From NCBI GenBank assembly GCA_018970825.1, contig JAGWVP010000136.1, positions 1 to 7,765 of the forward strand: a DNA stretch of 7,765 nt. The letters are read 5' to 3'. The position numbers and the translations under genes are program-made. Shown here piece after piece: positions 1-5,369 of this stretch. The DNA comes from a bacterium (GTDB taxonomy: Bacteria > Desulfobacterota > Binatia > UBA12015). Below the pieces are notes generated by a model, which worked only from the letters and a program-made list of their open reading frames with translations, was not told where the DNA came from and ran no database searches. Within the stretch, counting starts at the first letter, position 1. Every line of letters begins with the position of its first letter.

Positions 1-491
1 CGGTGTCGCGCGGCGAGCAGCAGGATCCCGGCGCACGCGAACAGGTCGACGGAGTAGGGCTTGACCTCGGCCGCGTAGTAGATCGCCCCGGGGCAAGCCG
101 AGACGATCGCGAGTGCGACCAGGGCCGCCGCCGGTCCCACGACTCGCTTCGCGAGCGCCCACGTCACGGGCAACGCGGCGCAGCCCGCGACAAAGGGCAG
201 GAGCCGGAGCTGCCACTCCCGCGCCCCGAGGACCGCGGCGACCGCCCGCTCGAGGAACAGGAAGCCGACCGGCGCCACCTGCGAGTGATCGAGGGGCCCG
301 AACAGCCTCCGGGCGGGAACGAACAGGATGTTCCAGGCGAGCATGCTCTCGTCGAGCCAGAGGGACCGGTTCGTCGAGAGGTGACGCAGCCGCGCAGCGA
401 CTCCCGCGAGGACGAGAAGCAGGGCGAGGAACTCGAAGACTCGCCCGCTTCGTCCGCCGCCCCCCGGGGCTCGTTCCGCGACGGATGCCAA
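1..491 (-). CDS. Membrane glycosyltransferase, GT39/PMT-type (N-terminal 163 residues, runs off left edge)
   Basis: Reading the minus strand down from 491 gives an uninterrupted hydrophobic protein typical of GT-C fold, ArnT/PMT-like glycosyltransferases, which move a sugar from a polyprenyl-phosphate donor at the outer face of the inner membrane. After a short polar N-terminus, a first membrane segment lies at about residues 19-35. It is followed by the loop signature SLWLDES with the acidic pair D47-E48, the usual catalytic position in this fold. Next come a PVGFLFLERA segment (74-83), an REWQLRLLPF helix start (91-100), further hydrophobic helices, and the family-like YYAAEVKPYSVDLF (138-151). 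No ATG or GTG exists in frame; TTG at 491 is chosen because GCGAGG lies 9 nt upstream and the stop of the preceding gene's frame blocks extension beyond 557. The C-terminus is outside the window. The sugar and acceptor cannot be told. It lies 66 nt downstream of the lipoprotein gene and may share its transcript. Family call firm, start codon less so. Confidence 0.85.
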   Translation of the reverse strand, partial: MASVAERAPGGGGRSGRVFEFLALLLVLAGVAARLRHLSTNRSLWLDESMLAWNILFVPARRLFGPLDHSQVAPVGFLFLERAVAAVLGAREWQLRLLPFVAGCAALPVTWALAKRVVGPAAALVALAIVSACPGAIYYAAEVKPYSVDLFACAGILLLAARH

Positions 492-557
492 CTCGTTCAG
501 CCTCGCTGTCGTGCCCGCGCGACGGGTCGCGTGCGCCCGGGTCGCACGTCCGGGCGA

Positions 558-1787
558 TCAGCGGTCGAGCGCCGGCGCGTACTCGTTCGCGGCGTAGGCC
601 GCGCAGAAGGCCGCGTCGTCGCCGCGGAAGGTCGGGTCGAGCGCGACCACCGCCGGGCGGGCCGCCTCCCAGAGCGTCGACGAGCTGCCGCCGGGTCCGA
701 GATCCTTCGCGACCAGCACGAGGTCGAGGCCCGGGTGACCGACGATGTACTGGCCGCCCGCCCCCGCGGCGTACCAGACGCCGACGTCGTGGCGCTGTCC
801 GCAGCCGAACGGCTCGACGTAGTTGCAGTCGGCTGCGCCCGACGGCGCGTGCGGGTAGCCGCCCCAGAGCGCGGCGGGGAAGCAGGGATAGGGCGGCTCG
901 TCGCCCTTGGGAAGCCCGTCGCCGAAGTCCCAGTTCGAGTTCGACATGAGCCAGGTGAGGTAGCCGTAGCCGGTGTTCGCGTCCTCGAACGACGGATGCG
1001 TCATCTTGTAGACCCAGTCCGAGCCGAGCAGCCGCTTCCCGCTCCAGACGCCGTCGTTCAGGATCAGCAGCCCGAGGCGCGCCATGTCGCGCACGGTGCT
1101 CTCCCAGGAGTAGGCGAACACCTTGTCCGGGGCGCCGCCGGTCCAGGTCGAGTCCTCCATGCCGAGGGGCTCGAACAGGAAGCGGTGCGTGAAGTCGTCG
1201 ACGTTCGCACCGAGCCGCGCGGGGTCCTGCGCGATCGCCGCGTTCACGACGTCGCTCATCCGGTTGATCTGCACGGTCCCGATCGCGTCGTACTGGAAGG
1301 ACTTGGCACCGAGCGAGAGGTCGAGGTTGTGCGCGACCATCGCGAGCACGTGCGCGACTTGCGCGTCGGGATTGAACGTGAACGCGTCGAGCCAGTGGTC
1401 GACGCGATCCTCGTCGGAGAGCGGGCCGGTCTTGCGACCCGAGCGCGGGAGATCGCGCGTCTCCCAGGCGGCGATGCCGGTCACCACCGCGCCGAGCGTC
1501 TTGGTCGCCGAGAAGACCTCGCTGCGACCGGCGCCGGGAGCGCCCTCGGGGTAGTACTCGTGGCAGAGCCGTCCATGGCGCACGATCGCCCACGGGTGGT
1601 CGATCTCGGCGTCGGCTCGCGCGAGCAGGGCGGGATCGAGGCCGCAGTCCTCGGCCACTCGATCCGGGGCGACCGGCTGCCAGGGGCCGCGCCCGGGATC
1701 CGCGGGCGCCGCGAGCGGCGCCGGGTCGGCGGAATCGGAGCATCCCGCGAGCAGCGCGAGCAGGGGAAGAAGGGCGAGCAGTCTCAT
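558..1787 (-). CDS. Serine beta-lactamase-like/penicillin-binding family hydrolase, lipoprotein
   Basis: A 409-residue protein of the serine hydrolase family that includes class C beta-lactamases, D-Ala-D-Ala carboxypeptidases and esterases. Residues 1-16 form a lipoprotein signal with lipobox L-A-G-C (lipidated C16), followed by an Ala/Pro/Asp linker. The nucleophile motif is SATK (S93, K96) in EVFSATKTLG. The second motif position appears as YDA (Y166), where Asn is often found third. FEPLGMEDSTW (205-215) is the typical family stretch, and HPG (351-353) is the third motif in HxG form. Cysteines C48, C75, C302, C321, C329 and C395 make an even set of six in the mature domain, suggesting disulfides outside the cytoplasm. 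The start ATG at 1787 has GGAG 8 nt upstream and fits the signal peptide. The frame stays open upstream as far as 3326, but that extension is antisense-like noise through selD. The true substrate (peptidoglycan peptide, ester or lactam) is unknown; I would not call it a resistance gene. Confidence 0.9.
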   Translation of the reverse strand: MRLLALLPLLALLAGCSDSADPAPLAAPADPGRGPWQPVAPDRVAEDCGLDPALLARADAEIDHPWAIVRHGRLCHEYYPEGAPGAGRSEVFSATKTLGAVVTGIAAWETRDLPRSGRKTGPLSDEDRVDHWLDAFTFNPDAQVAHVLAMVAHNLDLSLGAKSFQYDAIGTVQINRMSDVVNAAIAQDPARLGANVDDFTHRFLFEPLGMEDSTWTGGAPDKVFAYSWESTVRDMARLGLLILNDGVWSGKRLLGSDWVYKMTHPSFEDANTGYGYLTWLMSNSNWDFGDGLPKGDEPPYPCFPAALWGGYPHAPSGAADCNYVEPFGCGQRHDVGVWYAAGAGGQYIVGHPGLDLVLVAKDLGPGGSSSTLWEAARPAVVALDPTFRGDDAAFCAAYAANEYAPALDR

Positions 1788-1801
1788 GGTCCGGTCTCCG
1801 G

Positions 1802-1829
1802 GAGCCCCGGGGCCTGCGGGCGGGGGCTC
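1802..1829 (-). other. GC-rich inverted repeat just upstream of the lipoprotein ribosome binding site
   Basis: GAGCCCC (1802-1808) and GGGGCTC (1823-1829) form a perfect 7-bp stem with a 14-nt loop. The repeat sits within the 119-nt gap between selD and the lipoprotein gene and ends two bases before the GGAG Shine-Dalgarno at 1796-1799. No T-tract follows, so a classical terminator is unlikely; an mRNA structure affecting translation or processing is possible, but at this GC content chance pairing is also likely. A second small palindromic stretch, TCGCGAGCCCTCGCGA on the minus strand, lies about 10 nt further upstream. The rest of this gap shows nothing recognisable, and I could not fold a tRNA from it. 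Confidence 0.25.
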
Positions 1830-1906
1830 GAAGTCTCGCGAGGGCTCGCGATGGGCCTTCTTATTCGCGCGCCACCGCGACGGGCAAGCGACCTCGGACG
1901 CGGAAA

Positions 1907-2974
1907 TCAGGGAGAGCGTCCGACCGCGACCCGAGGCTCTCCCGCGAGGACCTCCCCCACGACGCAGGCCTCCTCGAACCCCGCGCGCAGGAACGCCGCG
2001 AGGACTTCCGGGACCGCCCCCGGCGAACACGCGACCAGGAGTCCGCCCGAGGTCTGCGGGTCGGCCAGCAGGGCGCGCTCGACCTCGCCGAGCCCCGCGG
2101 CGAGATCGACGCTCGCGGCACATCCCGACCAGTTGCGCGCGGACGCCCCGGTCACCCGGCCCGCGCGAGCGTGCCCGAGCGCGCCGGGGAGCAGCGGCAG
2201 GCGATCGAAGTCGACGCGGGCCGCGACGCCCGAGCCGCGGCAGACCTCGAGCAGGTGGCCGAGCAGGCCGAACCCGGTCACGTCGGTCATCGCGTGGACG
2301 TCGGCGCTCCGGGCGAGCTCCGCGCCGACGGCGTTGGGTCGCGTGGTGCTCGCGATCATCGCCGCGTACTCCGCGGGTGCGATCCGCTCCTGCTTGAGCG
2401 CCGCACCGAGCACGCCCGTGCCGAGCGGCTTGCCGAGCACGAGCGCGTCGCCGGGGCGGGCGCCGCAGTTGCGCTTCACGCGCCGCGGGTCGACCGTACC
2501 GATCGCGACGAGCCCGTAGATCGGCTCCGCGGAGTCGATCGTGTGACCGCCGGCGACCGGCACGTTCACCGCGCGACAGGCCGCCTCGCCGCCCGCGAGG
2601 ATCCGTCCGATCGTCGCGACCGGCAGCTTCGCGACCGGCATGCCGACGATCGCGAGAGCGAACAGCGGCGTGCCGCCCATCGCCCACACGTCGGAGAGCG
2701 CGTTGGTCGCCGCGATCCGGCCGAAGTCGAACGGGTCGTCGACGATCGGCATGAAGAAGTCGGTCGTCGCGACGATCGCGCGAGCGTCGTCGAGCCGCCA
2801 GACCGCGGCGTCGTCGCGCGTCTCGGGTCCGACGAGGAGCTCCGGCGGGACGAGCCCGCGGGTGGCCCCGGCGAGAATCGACTCGAGCACGCCCGGCGCG
2901 ACCTTGCAGCCGCAGCCGCCGCCGTGGGCGAGCGAAGTGAGACGCAGCGGCGCGGGCTCTTCGGACGTGGACAC
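1907..2974 (-). CDS. selD: Selenide, water dikinase (selenophosphate synthetase), Cys form
   Basis: SelD makes selenophosphate from selenide, ATP and water in the cytoplasm; selenophosphate is the selenium donor for selenocysteine tRNA and for 2-selenouridine in tRNA. The 355-residue product aligns by eye along its length with E. coli SelD (about 347 residues). The glycine-rich active-site loop GGGCGCK (18-24) places C21 at the E. coli C17 position and K24 at K20; the codon is TGC, so this is not the selenocysteine form. Next come GPETRDDAAVW (49-59), TDFFMPIVDDPFDFGR (71-86) with the metal/ATP-binding aspartates, AGGHTID (141-147), TDVTGFGLLGH (230-240) and DPQTSGG (305-311). The frame extends to an ATG at 3181, but those extra 69 residues are Arg/Pro-rich and overlap the plus-strand gene's leader. 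GTG at 2974 gives a start of MSTSEEPAPLRL, matching the family length; only a weak purine stretch precedes it. No selA, selB, selC or selU is visible nearby. Very sure of the product, moderately sure of the start. Confidence 0.97.
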   Translation of the reverse strand: MSTSEEPAPLRLTSLAHGGGCGCKVAPGVLESILAGATRGLVPPELLVGPETRDDAAVWRLDDARAIVATTDFFMPIVDDPFDFGRIAATNALSDVWAMGGTPLFALAIVGMPVAKLPVATIGRILAGGEAACRAVNVPVAGGHTIDSAEPIYGLVAIGTVDPRRVKRNCGARPGDALVLGKPLGTGVLGAALKQERIAPAEYAAMIASTTRPNAVGAELARSADVHAMTDVTGFGLLGHLLEVCRGSGVAARVDFDRLPLLPGALGHARAGRVTGASARNWSGCAASVDLAAGLGEVERALLADPQTSGGLLVACSPGAVPEVLAAFLRAGFEEACVVGEVLAGEPRVAVGRSP

Positions 2975-3023
2975 GGGGCTCTCGTCGAGACGGGGAACGG
3001 GCCGCGGGGCGCGATCGACGATG

Positions 3024-3052
3024 CCTAGACCGGACCGGCGTCGCGAACGCAA
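3024..3052 (-). promoter_or_regulatory. Possible sigma70-type promoter for selD
   Basis: On the minus strand TTGCGT (3047-3052) is separated by 17 nt from TCTAGG (3024-3029). Each box matches the sigma70 consensus at three of six positions, and the arrangement would place a start site around 3017, giving a leader of about 43 nt to the GTG at 2974. This is the best candidate I see in the 218-nt divergent region. The match is weak and the lineage's own consensus is unknown, so it is only a suggestion. Confidence 0.25.
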
Positions 3053-3130
3053 GCCCGGGCCGGGCGCGGGGCGAGGGCGCGGGGAGCGTGCAACGACGAC
3101 CACCGGGCTTCGCACCCCTGACGGCCGGCC

Positions 3131-3171
3131 GGGGCGAGGTTTGACCTCGTCGCCCCCGCGGGGGAGTCTCC
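3131..3171 (+). promoter_or_regulatory. GC-rich hairpin-forming leader of the small exported protein gene
   Basis: CGAGGT (3135-3140) and ACCTCG (3144-3149) form a perfect 6-bp stem around TTG. The flanking GGGG (3131-3134) can pair with part of the C-run at 3153-3157. The same C-run forms a 12-nt palindrome with GGGGG at 3160-3164 across a central GC, so the two pairings exclude each other. CTCC at 3168-3171 can also pair with GGAG inside the ribosome binding site. This could be translational control or attenuation, or simply high-GC sequence. No known riboswitch class is recognised. Confidence 0.3.
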
Positions 3172-3180
3172 GCGCAACCA

Positions 3181-3188
3181 AGGAGGAG
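3181..3188 (+). promoter_or_regulatory. Strong Shine-Dalgarno fixing the start of the small exported protein
   Basis: AGGAGGAG lies a few bases before ATG at 3193, an almost full match to the 16S anti-Shine-Dalgarno. It settles the start codon and suggests good translation unless the leader structure hides it. Confidence 0.8.
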
Positions 3189-3192
3189 TTTC

Positions 3193-3648
3193 ATGCACCG
3201 CTCGCGCACGACCTCGATCGCCCTCGCCGCCACGGCCGGACTCGCAGCAACGCTGGCCGGCGCCGCCCAGGCCGCACCGCCCGTCGGACGGACCTGCACG
3301 GTCCTCGTCCAGTCGACGTCGCGCAACGACGAGACCCTCGACCGGATCCGCGAGAAGGCACGCGAGAAGCTCGCCGCGTCGGGCCGCTACGTCCTCGTCA
3401 CCGACCCGCGCCAGGCCGACGTCACGATCGAGACCAACAGCGAGGTCGTGAAGGGTCGCCCGGGCGGCACCGCGATGGCGGCGATGATGCTCGCGGGCCA
3501 GCACTCGAACCTGAACATGCAGGTGCTTCTCACGTCGTTCGTCGCGATCTACGCGAACGGCCAGGAGAACGCGGGCGGCGACGCGATTCTCGCGGCGCTC
3601 GACAAGGCCGTCGAGACGCACGGCCCGGACCTCTGCCCGAAGCCCTGA
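3193..3648 (+). CDS. Small exported protein of unknown function
   Basis: A 151-residue protein with a clear Sec signal peptide: basic MHRSRTT, an Ala/Leu-rich core at about 8-24, and a cleavage site after A-Q-A (residue 27), leaving about 124 mature residues. The mature part looks like a compact alpha/beta domain: strand TCTVLVQ (34-40), an amphipathic charged helix about 46-62 (DETLDRIREKAREKLAAS), strand RYVLVT, then DPRQADVTIET, a Gly/Met/Ala-rich stretch, strand MQVLLTSFVAIYA and a final helix (about 129-142). The pattern of a strand, a long helix and a phrase about reading a value followed by QADVTIE recalls small periplasmic domains of the CsgG/LpoB type, but I do not recognise a named family. 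C35 and C148 are the only mature cysteines and may tie the two ends together. It is the only plus-strand gene in the window, divergent from selD and convergent with the DUF3300 gene. Confidence 0.85.
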   Translation: MHRSRTTSIALAATAGLAATLAGAAQAAPPVGRTCTVLVQSTSRNDETLDRIREKAREKLAASGRYVLVTDPRQADVTIETNSEVVKGRPGGTAMAAMMLAGQHSNLNMQVLLTSFVAIYANGQENAGGDAILAALDKAVETHGPDLCPKP

Positions 3649-3661
3649 CGCACCTCGCGCG

Positions 3662-3681
3662 CCCCGGCCCCGGGGCCGGGG
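3662..3681 (+). terminator. Possible terminator: 20-nt perfect palindrome after the small exported protein
   Basis: Thirteen bases after the stop at 3648, the sequence CCCC-GG-CCCC-GGGG-CC-GGGG is a perfect palindrome that can fold into an 8-bp all-GC stem with a 4-nt loop. No T-run follows (the next bases are ATCGGGAAG), so intrinsic termination is uncertain. Its position just behind the gene is the main support. Confidence 0.4.
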
Positions 3682-3734
3682 ATCGGGAAGACGAGAGACT
3701 CGCGCGCGCACGAACCCCCTCCGCGGCACGCGCC

Positions 3735-3773
3735 GAAACGAGAGAAGCCGCGCCCCCTCGGGAGCGCGGCTTC
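3735..3773 (-). terminator. Intrinsic terminator of the DUF3300 gene
   Basis: GAAGCCGCGC (3744-3753) and GCGCGGCTTC (3764-3773) form a perfect 10-bp stem with a 10-nt loop. Read on the minus strand it begins 22 nt after the DUF3300 stop and is followed by TCTCGTTTC, a moderate T-rich tail. On the plus strand no T-run follows, so it mainly serves the minus-strand gene, though it may also slow read-through from the convergent gene. Confidence 0.75.
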
Positions 3774-3795
3774 CCGTCCGAAGCCTGTCCTCGCG

Positions 3796-5190
3796 TCAGC
3801 GGCGCCGGCCGCCCCCACCGCCGCCGCCGCGACGAGCGCCCCCGCCGCCGCCACCGCCGCCACCGCCGCGGAGTCCGGCACCACCACCCGAGCGCTGCGC
3901 TCCACCCCCGAGACCGCCGCCACCGCGCTGGATCCCGCTGCCGCTCGCGCCACCCGGGCGCGAACCGAAGCCGGATGCGGCGCCGCCGGAGCGCGAACCG
4001 AAACTCGACGCGGCATCGCTGCCCGACACGCGACTCCTCGCCGCGGAGCCCGCGCCGGAGGACCGCGCCTGCGAGGCGGCCGACTTTCCGCGACTTGCCG
4101 CCCCCTGCGCGCTGCGTCCCGTGCCGCCCGAGCGCTGGGCGCCCTCGGAACGCCGCGGGCCTTCGGCGCGGCCGGCCGCACGCGTGCGGTCGCCGCCGGA
4201 GCGGTCGCCGCCGCGGACGTCGCCCGCGCGATCGCGGACCCCCGCGTCCCCCTGCCGACGCGCGCCTCCTTCGCGCACGCCCTCGCGGGCCTTCGCGCCG
4301 TAGCGATTCTCGACGTTCGTGTCGCGGTAGCGAACGCCGCCGCGGTGCACCGGGTCGTGCTCCCACTTGCCGACGTTCGTGCGGTTGAAGCTGTCGTTGA
4401 TGTTGATGTTCACGTCGTTGTTGCCGCCCCAGCCCCCGTAGCCCCAGCGACCCGGCCCGACGTAGATGCCGCCTCGATACCAATCGCATCCGCCGCCCCA
4501 CATGATGCTGCCCATCGCCATGCCGAGCCCGAACGAGAGCATGCTCGAGGCGACGACCGCGCCCGGCGGCGCCGGCGCGTAGATCGTCGGGTAGGCGTAG
4601 GCGGGCACCGGGGCCCAGGCGGAACCGTAGACGATCGTCGGGTTGTACTGGGGAACGTACACGACCTCGGGGTTCGCCGGGACGATCTTGATGACCTCCT
4701 TCTCCTTGACGACGGTCTGCTGCGGCGTCGTCTGGAGGGAGCCGCTCGACTCCGCGCGCTGGCGCATGCGCTGAACCGCGGCCATCACGTCGGCCTGGCT
4801 CGACAGCACGGCGTCGCCGAGCGACTGCGTCCACTGGAGGTTCTGCGCCATGCGCGACAGCACGTCGGGGAAGTTCACGAGCCATGCGACGCTCTTGTCC
4901 CAGGGCTGCTTCGCGAGCTCCGCTTCGAGCGCGGCGCCCTTCAGCGAGGCGTTGGCGCGCTGCCAGCGGTCGGCCTCGACGATCTCGAGCGGGTAGGTCG
5001 AGGCGGCCATGACCTGCGCGACGAGAGCGTCGGGGTAGAGAGCGATCGGGGCGACCAGCGAGTCGAGATCGGCCGGCGTCCACGAGCCCCCCGCCAGGGC
5101 GACCGAGGGAAGGGAGACCGACGACGAAAGGGCGAAGACCACCGCCACGACGGCTCGGTACCGGGTCCGGACTCTGCGAGTGAGCGACAT
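3796..5190 (-). CDS. DUF3300 domain exported protein with Gly/Arg-rich C-terminal tail
   Basis: A 464-residue exported protein. A basic start and hydrophobic core end in A-L-A|G (residue 33/34), a good Sec cleavage site. From about 36 to 290 it carries the DUF3300 pattern: DLDSLVAPIALYPDALVAQV (41-60), TYPLEIVEADRWQRAN (65-80), QPWDKSVAWLVNFPDVL (95-111), VVYVPQYNP (176-184) repeated as TIVYGSAW, a Gly/Met-rich hydrophobic stretch (211-234), WGGGCDWYRGGIYVG (231-245) and VNININDSFNRTNVGKWEHDP (260-280). The family, which I recall as including E. coli YacH, has no established function. From about 298 to the end the protein is low complexity, rich in Gly, Arg, Ser and Ala, closing with a 10-Gly run, ARR, a 7-Gly run and RRR. 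ATG at 5190 is preceded by GAGGAGGAA at good spacing. The terminator lies 22 nt downstream. Probably periplasmic or cell-surface; role unknown. Confidence 0.92.
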   Translation of the reverse strand: MSLTRRVRTRYRAVVAVVFALSSSVSLPSVALAGGSWTPADLDSLVAPIALYPDALVAQVMAASTYPLEIVEADRWQRANASLKGAALEAELAKQPWDKSVAWLVNFPDVLSRMAQNLQWTQSLGDAVLSSQADVMAAVQRMRQRAESSGSLQTTPQQTVVKEKEVIKIVPANPEVVYVPQYNPTIVYGSAWAPVPAYAYPTIYAPAPPGAVVASSMLSFGLGMAMGSIMWGGGCDWYRGGIYVGPGRWGYGGWGGNNDVNININDSFNRTNVGKWEHDPVHRGGVRYRDTNVENRYGAKAREGVREGGARRQGDAGVRDRAGDVRGGDRSGGDRTRAAGRAEGPRRSEGAQRSGGTGRSAQGAASRGKSAASQARSSGAGSAARSRVSGSDAASSFGSRSGGAASGFGSRPGGASGSGIQRGGGGLGGGAQRSGGGAGLRGGGGGGGGGGARRGGGGGGGRRR

Positions 5191-5228
5191 GGGAACTTCC
5201 TCCTCGAAAGCGAAAGGTGTCGGGGAGG

Positions 5229-5257
5229 CTTAGCCGCACCCGTCGCCCGGGGTCCAA
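5229..5257 (-). promoter_or_regulatory. Possible sigma70-type promoter for the DUF3300 gene
   Basis: On the minus strand TTGGAC (5252-5257), a good -35 element, is followed after 17 nt by GCTAAG (5229-5234), a weak -10 element. A start near 5222 would leave a 32-nt leader ending in the GAGGAGGAA ribosome binding site. It sits in the 179-nt gap after the modular protein gene, which makes separate transcription of the DUF3300 gene plausible. Confidence 0.35.
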
Positions 5258-5312
5258 TGCCTCGCGCACATCGGGCGCTTTCCCGCGCGACATGGCGACG
5301 CACCGGGCCCGT

Positions 5313-5332
5313 CGGGGCGGAGAATCGCCCCG
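5313..5332 (-). terminator. Possible terminator hairpin after the modular Cys-rich protein
   Basis: CGGGGCG (5313-5319) and CGCCCCG (5326-5332) form a perfect 7-bp stem with a 6-nt loop, 37 nt past the stop at 5370 on the minus strand. No T-tract follows. The position between two genes favours a transcript end, but the evidence is only the stem. Confidence 0.35.
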
Positions 5333-5369
5333 GCCGGTCCCGCGAGGGAAGGGATCTCCGCGTCGCCGA

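Noticed and set aside
1788..1906. Possible selenocysteine tRNA (selC) beside selD
   Set aside because: Stems exist, but there is no TTCGA-type T-loop with flanking pairs, no long variable arm and no TCA anticodon in place.
3..2519. 838-codon open frame on the plus strand across selD, the lipoprotein and the glycosyltransferase
   Set aside because: Its product is Arg/Gly/Glu-rich with no domain, and all three opposite-strand genes match known families. It is an antisense shadow of very GC-rich codons.
2975..3181. 69-residue N-terminal extension of SelD to the ATG at 3181
   Set aside because: It is Arg/Pro-rich, absent from the family, and begins in the ribosome binding site of the divergent gene; GTG at 2974 gives the normal SelD length.
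1788..3326. N-terminal extension of the lipoprotein frame by more than 500 codons
   Set aside because: The extension overlaps selD in another frame and is Arg-rich low-complexity sequence. The lipobox and ribosome binding site at 1787 mark the real start.
3820..3880. Trinucleotide CCG/CCA repeat as a noncoding microsatellite
   Set aside because: It is the glycine-rich end of the DUF3300 protein read on the minus strand, with mixed glycine codons and an in-frame stop.
3530..5293. 587-codon minus-strand frame overlapping the DUF3300 gene
   Set aside because: It is in a different frame from the clear DUF3300 match, is Arg-rich throughout and crosses the terminator; a shadow frame.
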